Both the position numbers and the translations under genes were made by a program. A stretch of 64,000 nt of DNA from contig MU006776.1 of NCBI GenBank assembly GCA_010093635.1, positions 533,996 to 597,995 on the forward strand, given 5' to 3'. Position 1 is the stretch's first letter, and each line of letters begins with the position of its first letter. This document shows, piece by piece, positions 24,829-34,727 of the stretch. The notes beneath the pieces are model-generated. The model was not told the DNA's origin, did no database searches, and was given only the letters and a program-made list of their open reading frames with translations. The DNA comes from Massarina eburnea CBS 473.64. Its lineage: Eukaryota > Ascomycota > Dothideomycetes > Pleosporales > Massarinaceae.

Positions 24829-25212
24829 CTTGGCTGCAGGTTGAGGGCAGCGCGGTCGCACAAAGCCCTTTGTCTGTCTGTATCGATACAAAAGTAAGGC
24901 GTAAACAAGTCGGCAAGTCAGCAGTGGGAAGAAGCAATTGGAATTGATGGCGCGGAGAATGCGCGAGGATGAAGGTCTCGCGGTCGTTGGGATTTGACGT
25001 GGAATGCAAGCACTGGTCAACGGAGTGAACGAGTAAACGAGTAAACACGCGTACCCCTCAAGGTCCTCATCTACTAGTCGCGTACGTGTGCCAAGACCTG
25101 GGGTACTTCAAAACCTACCGGCTGGCGACGGCTTTAGATAGCTGCCGAGGCATTCCTCCTCTTTGAGTATGCGCGGTCTGTGACTCTTCCTATTCTGCAA
25201 CTCTACGTGACA
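24829..25212. promoter_or_regulatory. Divergent promoter between the acidic nuclear protein and MCC alpha
   Basis: 384 bp separate the two start codons and must hold both promoters. No TATA box is obvious. Confidence 0.5.
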
Positions 25213-27528
25213 ATGCGCGCCGTCCGGAGGTCTACACATCTCTCCCGCCAGCTACTTACCGCCAGCGCCGTGCGACATAGCTCCACCACAGCTCCGTCCA
25301 TAAAGCCGCTTACTTCGGTGCTAATAGCGAATCGTGGGGAGATTGCCCTGTAAGAGTGGCTCTTGGGAACCTGTATAGCTTCTGCTAAGAAGTGTAGGCG
25401 CGTGGGAAAGACGGCATCCGAGTACGGCATCCGAACCACAACCCTCTATACCGACCCAGATGCCCGATCGCAGCATGCCTTGAGCTCTCCATACACCGTG
25501 AACCTCGGGGAAGCTTCTGCATATCTCGACGGAGACCGCATAATACAGATTGCGAAGGAGCAGGGCTGCCAGGGCATACATCCGGGCTATGGCTTTGTAT
25601 GACCCCACAGCGCGTAGAGGTCCAATGCGCTGACCTAGCGTAGCTCAGCGAGAACCCGGCATTCGCTCGAAAATGCAAAGAGGCGGGCTTGACCTTTATT
25701 GGTCCTCCCTGGCAGGCTATCGAGGCCATGGGGAGCAAGAGGTACACTCGTGGTCTTGTTCCTCGGTGGAAAGCACGCTGACACAACTGTAGTGAGTCAA
25801 AGAACATCATGACGGCAGCCGGTGTACCGTGCATACCCGGATACCACGGCGCGAATCAAGACCCTGAATACTTAAAGAGCGAGGCCGCGAACATCGGCTA
25901 CCCCGTGTTGCTGAAGGCTGTAAAGGGCGGGGGTGGAAAGGGAATGAGGATAGTCAACAACCCAGAGGAGTTCTTCGACCAGCTAGCTTCCGCAAAGTCA
26001 GAAGCTCGGAATTCTTTCGGTGACGAGGTGATGCTGGTGGAAAAGTACATCACCACGCCCAGGCACATTGAAGTGCAGGTGTTTGCGGATAAACACGGCA
26101 ACTGTGTGGCTCTCGGCGAACGCGATTGCAGCATCCAGCGTAGACACCAAAAGATCCTCGAAGAGTCCCCCGCGCCACATCTCAAGGAAGAGATCCGTCA
26201 GGATATCTGGGAGAAAGCGCGAGCTGCTGCTCTGGCTGTCGAGTATGAAGGGGCTGGTACCGTCGAGTTCATTTTTGACAATGATACTGGCGAGTTTTTC
26301 TTCATGGAGATGAACACGCGCCTGCAGGTGGAGCACCCAGTCACTGAGATGGTGACGGGCGAAGATCTTGTGCGGTGGCAGCTAATCGTAGCAGAAGGCG
26401 GACGTCTGCCTCTTACCCAGCAGGAAGTCGAGCAGAGAATCAAGGAGCGAGGCGCTGCCATCGAAGCACGGATATACGCCGAGAACCCCGACATGAACTT
26501 CATTCCCGACTCGGGTCTACTTCTCCACCTCAAAAAACCCGAAGCGACACCCACTGTGCGTATAGACGCAGGTTTCGTTGCCGGCGATGAAGTGTCGTCA
26601 CATTATGACCCCATGATCGCCAAACTCATTGTCCAAGGACCTACTCGAGAAGCCGCCATCCAAAAACTACGTGCTGCACTAGAAGAATATGAAGTTGCGG
26701 GCCCAATCACCAACATTGAGTTCCTCAAGCGGATATGCGTCAGTCCCGACTTCGTCGCTGGTGATGTTGAAACCGGATACATACAAAAGCATCATGCTGA
26801 GCTCTTCACACCCGAACCACTGGCACCAGAAGTCTACGCTCAAGCAGCACTCGGCCTCGCACTGCAGGAAATCTCTTCTTCGCGCAGTGACCCCTTTGCA
26901 GCACCCCCAGTCACCACCGCAGGATTCGGGAGCGGTTTCCAACGCCGTAATGTCCATCTCGTCGAAATCCCTGCCGATGGCAAGGCAGATAGCAAATCCA
27001 CCACGATATCCATCCACCAGACCGCCCCCACGAAATTCGACGTCACTGTAGGCGACCAAATCTACACCGACGTAATCAGCACTTTCACACCCACCACTAA
27101 CACACTAACGACCTTCTACCCGCACACAAGGCTCGCCACGACATTCATCCGCGACTCCGACCGTCTGACCCTGTTCCAGAAGGGCAAGCAATACCGTCTC
27201 CAACTCGCGATGCCAAAGTGGGCGGAGAAGGCGCTCGGGGTCAAGGACGTGACGAATAGCGTGCTGGCGCCTATGCCGTGCAAGGTTTTGAGAGTGGAGG
27301 TCAAGGAAGGTGATGAGGTGAAGAGAGATCAGCCGCTCGTGGTCATTGAGAGTATGAAAATGGAGACTGTGATTCGGAGTCCGCATGATGGGGTGGTGAA
27401 GCGGGTGGTGCTTGGTGCTGGGGTAAGTGCTTTGTATGATTGGGGTTTGATGAGTGCTAACGTTTTTGTAGGATTTGTGTAAGGCGGGGACGGCGCTTGT
27501 GGAGTTTGAGGATGAGGGGGAGAAGTGA
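25213..27528 (+). CDS. mccA: 3-methylcrotonyl-CoA carboxylase, biotin-containing alpha subunit
   Basis: Mitochondrial leucine catabolism: carboxylates biotin with bicarbonate and ATP, then the beta subunit passes CO2 to 3-methylcrotonyl-CoA. Five exons (25213-25349, 25398-25596, 25644-25741, 25793-27422, 27472-27528) give 706 aa, the usual MCC alpha length; introns are 47-51 nt. The N-terminus (MRAVRRSTHLSRQLLTASAV) is an Arg/Ser-rich import signal. Then come SVLIANRGEIALRVGKTASE (biotin carboxylase start), the glycine loop KGGGGKGMRIV, ERDCSIQRRHQKILEESPAP, and EMNTRLQVEHPVTEM (catalytic region). A C-terminal biotinyl domain has ESMKMET, biotinylated Lys near residue 667. PCC alpha is the main alternative, but fungi generally use MCC. 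The beta subunit is not nearby. Confidence 0.94.
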
Positions 27529-27722
27529 GTTGGTGGGTTTCTATGACTGATATATTGTAATGACTAAAGATATGGAGAACAACCTTTCTTATTGACAGTA
27601 CTATCGATATCTCCATCAAGAACACAAAGATAATCGAACGCAGGGAATATCAGACATGTGCAGACTTACCGACATTAGACAAACACCGTGGAAAACCAGC
27701 TTCAATCAGAACCGCCTCAATA

Positions 27723-28661
27723 CTACCACTCCGGCTTCGCCCGAAATCGCAACCAGTTATCTCCCGGCAACGGCTCCTCAGTTTCATTCACTGTGATCCT
27801 CCCTCCCACACGATCCCCCATCTTCCCACCCACAAACACCGTTCTTCCAGGATCCAACCGAACCGGGTACCCCGCATTATATTCGGTTTCCATACTCACA
27901 TCCGCTTCCTTCAAACTCTTGAAATCCTTTTCACTCAATAATTTCATAACCCATCTTTCCGCCCAAACTCTATCCATCTCCACAAGCGGCTCCGTCCCAC
28001 TCTTCTCCCGCTCCGCCCCCTGGAAAATGCCATGGCAGAGCGTGTTCCAGGACATCCACCCTCCGCCTTTTTTCTTTTCGTATCCGGCTGCGCGGTTGCT
28101 TGGGGTGTGTTTGATGGAGAAGTTGTGCGTTGTGGGGTCGTTGCAGCGGCAGAGTGTCCATTTGTATGTCCAGTACGTTCGGCCACCTTCTTGTCTCGGT
28201 GCCTCTTTCATGCCGTGGCTGTGTTTGTGGTATGGATTCCCGCCGTATACTATGGTCCGTGGCGTCTGGTCGTTTTCGGGTGCGAAGGAAGGGTTCGCGG
28301 GAGGAGGGGGTTGAAGTACTGATGATGATGATGATGATGATGGTTGTGGTAGAGGTGTAGGAGAGGGGGAATGGGGTGCGCGAGAAGTTTGCGGTGCTCG
28401 CTGTGGAGTTCTTGGGGTAGAAGGTGTTGTTGTGGTTGTGGTTGTGAGGGAGGGGTTTGGGGGGTAGGGCGTTGTACGTGCGGTGCTTCGTGTCGTGGTT
28501 CCTCCTCCCCTTCTAGTGGGGTGTGTAGCATTGCGGCTGCCTCGGGTGCTGCGTTCTCCTCCGGTAGTAGTGGTGTTTCGGAGAGTATTTGATGCAGTGG
28601 TTCTGCATATACCGGTGCCAGTGAGTTTGGATTCGTTGTTGCTGCGGTTGTTGGAGTTCAT
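27723..28661 (-). CDS. Hypothetical protein, 312 aa, with low-complexity N-terminus
   Basis: I do not recognise the family. The frame starts at a true ATG and runs without introns. The first 125 residues are Thr/Pro/Arg/Ser-rich (poly-Thr, poly-Ser encoded by ATC/ATG repeats at 28320-28341). Residues 130-312 look ordered and are rich in Trp, Gly and charged residues: TIVYGGNPYHKHSHGMKE, YWTYKWTLCRCND, WMSWNTLCHGIFQGAERE, RVWAERWVMKLLSEKDFKSL, ending NWLRFRAKPEW. This pattern suggests a genuine globular domain with a Cys/His pair rather than chance. Convergent with MCC alpha, with 194 bp between stops. Confidence 0.7.
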   Translation of the reverse strand: MNSNNRSNNESKLTGTGICRTTASNTLRNTTTTGGERSTRGSRNATHPTRRGGGTTTRSTARTTPYPPNPSLTTTTTTTPSTPRTPQRAPQTSRAPHSPSPTPLPQPSSSSSSSVLQPPPPANPSFAPENDQTPRTIVYGGNPYHKHSHGMKEAPRQEGGRTYWTYKWTLCRCNDPTTHNFSIKHTPSNRAAGYEKKKGGGWMSWNTLCHGIFQGAEREKSGTEPLVEMDRVWAERWVMKLLSEKDFKSLKEADVSMETEYNAGYPVRLDPGRTVFVGGKMGDRVGGRITVNETEEPLPGDNWLRFRAKPEW

Positions 28662-30074
28662 GGTGTTTTGAGGGGGCTGGAGGAGGATGGGATGTGGGAA
28701 GGTTGCGGAGTATGGTCTATTATGGTTGGTCTAGATGATGAAGTGTTTGAGGAAGAACGTTGGGGTTCTTGGGAGTACTTTATACTCCTGGTGTGTGTGA
28801 GGGTTGATGACTGTGATGGGCGGGAGTATTGAAGTCCTGGTATGTTGACTCACGCAGATGTGTGTCACAGGAGTGACTTTTTTTTCGTTGTTGGAGTCAC
28901 ATTAAGAGTCGATTCACAAGCGCACCGTTGGTGTTGATTACACTAGTTGAATATCTATCCCTGTGATGGTGCGAGGTACGTTAGATCTACTTCAGTCAAG
29001 CTTTACAAACGTCGCAGTCTCCCCATCCCAACACTACCACAAGCGCCCCACCTCGTCGCGATCCATACACTCCTTTCCCACAAGATCTAACACCACGTCC
29101 CGAGCTCTTCCCATGCCATGGCTTTCCCGGCTGCGGACGTGTCTTTGGGACCGTAGTCGCGAGCGATGCCGTGTTAGTACCGCTCAGGCCTTGTGCATCT
29201 GCAGAGGTTGAGTTTTTTTTTGTTCACCATGCAGACGTCGGATTTGCGCGAGTGTCTGGCGCGGCGCTGTTACTGTGGTGGAGGCTATCGTGTTGGGTCT
29301 GGGGAGGGCGTTCTGTGGGGGTTTCGATTTGATGGGTTGGGTGGAACTTATGGTGAGGGGTGGTTCTCTGATTGTTGCGCGAAGTGGTTCGTGTTTTTGT
29401 TGGCTCATTTGATTAACGGTTCTTGTAATCGAAGCCTGGGATGCGCTGCTTGGGGTAGTTATATGGGGGTTTTGAGGGTTTCGGTGTCGGGGTCGATTAT
29501 ATCGGCTTCTACCTCCATCTCCGCACCCTTGAATAATCGTTATTGGATCCATTCTCTTTCCTACCTTATACCAAATTCGAATCCGAGTTTGATTTTGCGT
29601 TTGCATTTAAAATCTTTGCATAAGCGAAATCGAAATATATATCCAAGTCAATCAACTACACAACCCCCCCCCCCACCAACAAACCCACACAAGCCACGCC
29701 ACCACCAAGTCCATCCAACAAACCAAACCCCGACATAGCAAGAACCCCGAATCCCCCCCAACACCCCTTCCATCGTCGTTATTGTATATTATCTCGCGAG
29801 AAAATAAAATGTCACACCATCCATCAACCCCCTCACGTCATCATTACCTTCCCGTTTGTAGACCGAACAGGCAGGAACCTTTCACGTATTCACGTATATA
29901 TATATATATATAAAACTTTCCCCGCACTTCCCCTATACGTGGCATCACTCCTCCCTCCCCCCACACACACAGACCCTACTTTCCCCAGCAAAAAAACAAC
30001 AACAACAACAACAACCTCCCGGCTCAATCCCATCCCCACCCAGCCCACCGGCTATACCCAAACCCCAACCCACC
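28662..30074. other. Intergenic, 1.4 kb
   Basis: Several small frames exist but none is convincing. A (TA)n run at about 29896-29913 lies roughly 165 bp upstream of the next start and may act as its TATA region; a C-run lies near 29667 and (CAA)n near 29995-30016. Confidence 0.55.
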
Positions 30075-30326
30075 ATGTGCAAAATCGACATACTCCGCTA
30101 CCCCCTCTGCGGCTGCATATCCACCTACCTCCAAGTCACCCACGACTACGCCAACTACCCCTTCACGCAGACCCCGCACACGAATTCGTTTGCGACGGTA
30201 GGTCATGGGCAGGGCGTGTGTGGCTTGCATCCGCGGTATGGGTATCAGGATGCGCGGGATTCGTGTGGGTCGAGTTCGAGTTCGGAGGGGGAGAAGGAGG
30301 TGGAGGAGGGGAGGGGGAGTGGGTAA
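30075..30326 (+). CDS. Small cysteine-containing hypothetical protein, 83 aa
   Basis: Short single-exon frame with a good start context (CCCACCATG). It begins MCKIDILRYPLCGCISTYLQ, then aromatic-rich VTHDYANYPFTQTPH and GQGVCGLHPRYGYQDARDSC, ending in a Ser/Glu/Gly tail. Cysteines at residues 2, 12, 14 plus two later ones could form a small metal-binding or disulfide unit; such short Cys-bearing proteins are common in filamentous ascomycetes. There is no signal peptide. The gene could be spurious. Confidence 0.5.
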   Translation: MCKIDILRYPLCGCISTYLQVTHDYANYPFTQTPHTNSFATVGHGQGVCGLHPRYGYQDARDSCGSSSSSEGEKEVEEGRGSG

Positions 30327-30664
30327 TTAAGGGGATTTTGGGGAGAAGGGAATTGTATTGAGGGGAGAGAAGAGGAAGGGAGAATGATGGTGGGTGGGTG
30401 CGGATGAGATGTGAGAGGAGGTTTTTTTTGGAATGGGAAGGTTTTTTATTCTTTAGTTCTTTATGCAAAGATGCTTGTATCGTTGTTGTTGTATGTCGTT
30501 TCGTTCACCAGGAAATACTTTAATCCATCTACTTCCATACATACCATGGTATCTATACAACACCCTACACATAATTCCAACTCACATAGCATAGATCTGG
30601 AACGCCATGCACCTCCTACACCTGATCCATCCTCCACTAACTCCACGTCCCAACCCTCACCCCC
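30327..30664. other. Intergenic between small Cys protein and HEM3
   Basis: 338 bp holding the 3' ends of two convergent genes. Purine-rich near 30327-30430; nothing else seen. Confidence 0.6.
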
Positions 30665-31909
30665 CTATGACCCCGCCTCAATCTTCTCCAGCTCCTTCTT
30701 CGCCGCCCACTGCTTCTCATGCTTAATCGCCTCTAAAATCTTATCCGCGCCCTTGTCCTTCAAGATCTTTGCAACATCCGTGCCAAGCACCTCCGCCTCC
30801 TCCACCGAATGCACTTTTCGCGCAGTCTCATACTCCACAAACTCTTTCCCATCGACGCTGACCACGAGGGTCTTGAGAACCAGTTCCTGGTCGTCTAGAT
30901 TGGGTTCCGCCTCCTCCACCGCATCGCCATGCTTATCGTAGTCCTTCGCCGGCTGCGCGCCTACAGAAAGTGTTTTCCCTCCCCTCCATGACGTCTCTAC
31001 ACCAATCGGCACACTGCAACCCCCTTCCAAGGCGCGAAGCAACGCTCGCTCCGCCGAAGTCGCCCGCGTCGTGCGCTCACACCTAATCTTCCCCAACATC
31101 CCCTTAATCACCTCGTCATTCTTCCTAATCTCAATCGCAAGCGCACCCTGCCCCACCGCAAACAGCATACCCCCATTATCCTTGCTCAAATACTGCGACA
31201 CCCTACTATCCAATCCCATTCTCTTCAGCCCCGCCGCCGCCAGTATAATCGCCGCGAACGGCGAGTCCTCGGCATCGAGCTTGCCCAGTCGCGTTCCCAC
31301 GTTCCCGCGCAGATTGTCGAACTTGAGATGCGGGTATAAGCGGCGAAGTTGGGCGACACGACGCACGGATGAAGTGCCGACGACGGAGCCGTGGGGGAGT
31401 GTGGCGACGGTGGTGTCTTTGGGGAGTTTGGGCGATAGGACGAGGGCGTCTCGAGGGTCTTCGCGCTCGAGGATGGCGCCGAGGGTGAGGTTGTCGGGGA
31501 GTTGTGTTGGCATATCTTTCGGTACTTTAGCTTCACCTTTTTCATATCACTATTGTAATGGGTGTCACAAACCCTTTAAGCAATGCACGATGAGACTCAG
31601 TTCGCCTGCCTCGAGCATGGCTTCCAACTCCCCCGTCCACAAACTCTTCGCATTCTCGCCCTGGCTCAGCTGCTGCAATGGCGTGACCTTGTCCTTGTCA
31701 CCCTGCGCCAGTACCGGGCAGATGTTGAATATCCGGTCTGGAAATGCTTTCTTGAGCGCCTCTTCTACTGCGCGGGCCTGGATCTGGGCGAGCGCTGACC
31801 GGCGCGTTCCGATGTTGATGGGCGGAAATTGGGTGCTGGCTGATGTTGTCGCCGGCGCCGGGACGGATTGTGGGGACGTCTGGAGGTCTGAAGCTGTTGC
31901 GGACGCCAT
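30665..31909 (-). CDS. HEM3: Hydroxymethylbilane synthase (porphobilinogen deaminase)
   Basis: Third enzyme of haem synthesis: condenses four porphobilinogens into hydroxymethylbilane in the cytosol. Exons 31573-31909 and 30665-31515, with a 57-nt intron (GTTTGT...AAAG, phase 1), give 395 aa. Start chosen is MASATASD; the frame is also open to 31990, but that would add a non-conserved leader. Residues 33-44 read IGTRRSALAQIQ; LWTGELEAML follows; 108-116 read VHCLKDMPT; then GSVVGTSSVRRVAQLRRLYP and FDNLRGNVGTRLGKL (substrate-binding arginines). The dipyrromethane-cofactor Cys is in LEGGCSVPIG, near residue 279. Oddity: the usual Ser of the HSLKD motif is Cys110 here, while the essential Lys and Asp are kept. 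A Ser/Thr/Pro-rich N-terminal extension makes it longer than bacterial HemC. Confidence 0.95.
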
Positions 31910-33236
31910 TGTTGCGTAGGAGGGGTGTTGGTGATGACTGAGGCGACGGGGAACTTTTGAAGTGGGCTGGAGGGGTAGCATGCGCGTCAACTCTGGTTAG
32001 CGTGAAGGAGAGCCGCCCTGCATTTCTTACTCAAGCTTACACATGCTCACCCCCCATTATACCATATCTTCGACCTACTGTCGATAACGTTACCCACTGC
32101 CTTATCTTCGTAAATGGTGCGGGGTAACCTCTCTGCCTGCGATAGAAACCAGCGTGCTTGAAAAGAGTAAATAAGTCTGCTCATCCTTAACCACTGCCTA
32201 CTCATCCCCTATCTCTCTGTACGCTATATATGTACTAGAAGCCTGAACGTTTTGTAATGATAATATACTTCCAAGTAATTCATACATGCTCTAATGATAA
32301 TGCGTCTAAATCCAATCGCTGAGATGTGCCTCCTCCCCTTTCTAAAAGCACTCTTCAAAGCAAATATCCGGCCCCGAATCTTCCTATATAATGCGCTGAG
32401 ATGAAGTACAACATGTAGATGCGAATGCAAATGCTAAAATAAGATAAAAGAGAGAAAAATCAATCAATCATGTATCGTGTCAGCTCTTGACCGACAGATA
32501 TCCCGCTCGCTCGCACGCTCGCACTTGGAAAAAAAAAAGAAAGAAAAATCCAAAAAAATCCAATATACAGATAAATATGCCAAGCGCACAAACAGCACCC
32601 CAACTCTTCAAAAATACATCCAAAAACTCCCTCTCCTCACCGCCATCGCATGTCGGAAAAGCAGGAGCAAATTCTCGGTACCCATGCCGAACGACCCTAG
32701 GGTCCAACCGTTTACGTTACGTGAGAGTCCCACATTATCCACCCAGGGTGCCGGAATGCCCCATATGACCCATCAGACAGAAAAGCGTCGAGTTGAATAG
32801 CGTCATGCAGGAACAATACGCGAAGACGGTCCGGCTCTCGATGATGCTCTGTGTTGTTCGCCGCTTGGGAAATTCGATAGTGTGTAGATGTAAGCCTCAT
32901 TTTCCAGCTCTCCGGTGAGAAAGGAGGAGATATGTGTTCTAGAACAGAGGTTGGTGGCCGGATTAGGCCGAAAGCCAACCTCATGGCTGTGGACTAGGGA
33001 AGCCGCCGAGGAAGACGCCGATGCTCCAGTTCTCTTAGGTCATGTGCGGTCGAACGGAAAAACCGAGCTCGGCTTCGTGATCGCCTCTAGGGTCAAATGT
33101 AGGTCGACGTAGCTGTGAATCCGTTGTTCTCGGAACGACGAGGAAAGAACATCCAACAGCCGCGCTTCGGCAAGCGCATATGCATTTCTGCCTGACCAGT
33201 CTGGGGGGAAAGTGGACCTGCGTTGAAATGCCGACT
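31910..33236. other. Intergenic, 1.3 kb, upstream of HEM3
   Basis: Contains the HEM3 promoter side and the 3' end of the next minus-strand gene. An A-rich patch lies at 32529-32560. No supportable gene. Confidence 0.6.
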
Positions 33237-34727
33237 TTACATTTCCTCCGCAAGCACAGAGATCCATCTATCCGGAACAGCGTTGCTCTGGGCATCCGTC
33301 GCAAGCGCTTTTCCGCTGCCACCCAACTTCCTTGGCGGCAGCCAAATGCGCGCTTTGCCGACTGCTTTCGAATCCAGCTTGCCGACGCGACGCATGTTCA
33401 TCTCCAACACAATGACTCTGAGGAAATCGCAATTTTCTCGCGGTTCGCGTTGGCGCACGGGTGGAGACGGTGATTGCGCTCTTCCGGCTTCGGAAAGGGG
33501 GTCGGCAGTTTTCCGACGTCGATTCGAACGACTGCGGCGTTCATAAGTTTGCATCTGGATCATTGGTGCAGCAGTTTCTTCGTCGATGTCGAGCATGAGG
33601 CTATCATGGAGATGCATGGATAGTTCGGTAGGCGAGATGGTGGTTGGCTGCGGGTTCAGGTACCGACGGAGGGCGGGTGAGGGTAAACCTTGCATCTGCT
33701 TTGGGCGCATTTCGCTTGTGAATTTTGGCGATAGAAGAGAGCGGGTAAGGAGGTCGTCTGGCGGTACGCTGGGTGCTGTGAAATTTGAAAATGATTTTGC
33801 AGCCGACTTGAGGGCCTGGAAAGAAGCTGTCAGGTTTGACTTGAACGACTTGAATCTCTCCGACGAGGGCGCAGGTGTCGTGACGTTGTCCGAGATGTCA
33901 AGGTCGGTGATGTCGTCATAGTCATCCTGGCTGAAATGGATTAAAGGATGGTCCAGAATGCAGTCTTCTTTTGTTGGTGACGATACTAGCTTCTCTCGAC
34001 GTTCCGATGGGGATCGTTGCTTGTATGACTCCGGCGTACTGATGGTGTCCCAGTTGGACACGAATGAAGGGGCGTCGGTGTCCAGCGATGGCGGTATGGT
34101 GGAAATGGACTCGCTGGAAACAGATCTAGATGTTATAGAAAGAGATTCCTTCTCTTGCTCCAGGCTGACTAAGCTGCCGTATTCATCCTCGGACTCGTCA
34201 ACACGCCCCAGCAGCAGGTCCAACGGCGAGCCCACGAGCGAGGGCGTCACTTCCATGTCGTCCTGCTTCCACTCCCGAATCAGCTCGTCCATGGATATCC
34301 GCCTGTCCCGCGAGGAACTCTGTTTCCTTCGTGTCGGCATCTTCGGGATCTCCGTCACAGCCAGCAAGGCAGCGACGGCCGGCGGGATCGCATCAGGCTT
34401 GTGGTTTTTATGTACGCGCTGCGATCTGCCTCCATGGTGACCGCGTGCCCGTACAGTTTGTATCGAGGGCGCGGTACCGGAGCGCGATGATCCGCGAGGC
34501 GGGATAACGACTGGCTTTGAATGCATCGGCGCTGCAGGCACAGCTGCTCTCGGGACCGGTACCGACGCACGCGACGCATCCTCGTTCTTCTCTGCAGGCG
34601 GCTGTGTTTGCATGTTTCGTTTAGGTATAGGAGAAGTTTTCGCTCGTCTTGTTCCCATCTTTTCGCACGCTGACCGGGGAGGAGAGAACGAGACGGACTG
34701 ATGGCGGAAGGAAGTTGGCACCATCAT
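33237..34727 (-). CDS. Conserved-looking fungal hypothetical protein, 496 aa
   Basis: Single-exon gene; I do not recognise a named function. Most of the protein is disordered, Ser/Pro/Thr-rich and basic at the N-terminus. Local ordered pieces are SMDELIREWKQDDMEV, LIHFSQDDYDDITDLDISDN and SNLTASFQALKSAAKSFSNF (amphipathic helix). The C-terminus has a block, ENCDFLRVIVLEMNMRRVGK followed by a Gly-Lys-Ala-Arg and WLPPRK, that resembles a short conserved tail found in many ascomycete hypothetical proteins. The start could be either of two adjacent Met codons. No signal peptide or membrane helix, so cytosolic or nuclear is likely. Confidence 0.78.
   Translation of the reverse strand: MMVPTSFRHQSVSFSPPRSACEKMGTRRAKTSPIPKRNMQTQPPAEKNEDASRASVPVPRAAVPAAPMHSKPVVIPPRGSSRSGTAPSIQTVRARGHHGGRSQRVHKNHKPDAIPPAVAALLAVTEIPKMPTRRKQSSSRDRRISMDELIREWKQDDMEVTPSLVGSPLDLLLGRVDESEDEYGSLVSLEQEKESLSITSRSVSSESISTIPPSLDTDAPSFVSNWDTISTPESYKQRSPSERREKLVSSPTKEDCILDHPLIHFSQDDYDDITDLDISDNVTTPAPSSERFKSFKSNLTASFQALKSAAKSFSNFTAPSVPPDDLLTRSLLSPKFTSEMRPKQMQGLPSPALRRYLNPQPTTISPTELSMHLHDSLMLDIDEETAAPMIQMQTYERRSRSNRRRKTADPLSEAGRAQSPSPPVRQREPRENCDFLRVIVLEMNMRRVGKLDSKAVGKARIWLPPRKLGGSGKALATDAQSNAVPDRWISVLAEEM

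Noticed and set aside
24829..25020. Upstream in-frame extension of the 406-aa nuclear protein
   Set aside because: Would place coding sequence across most of the divergent promoter; composition changes abruptly at the acidic MSDYGDD start.
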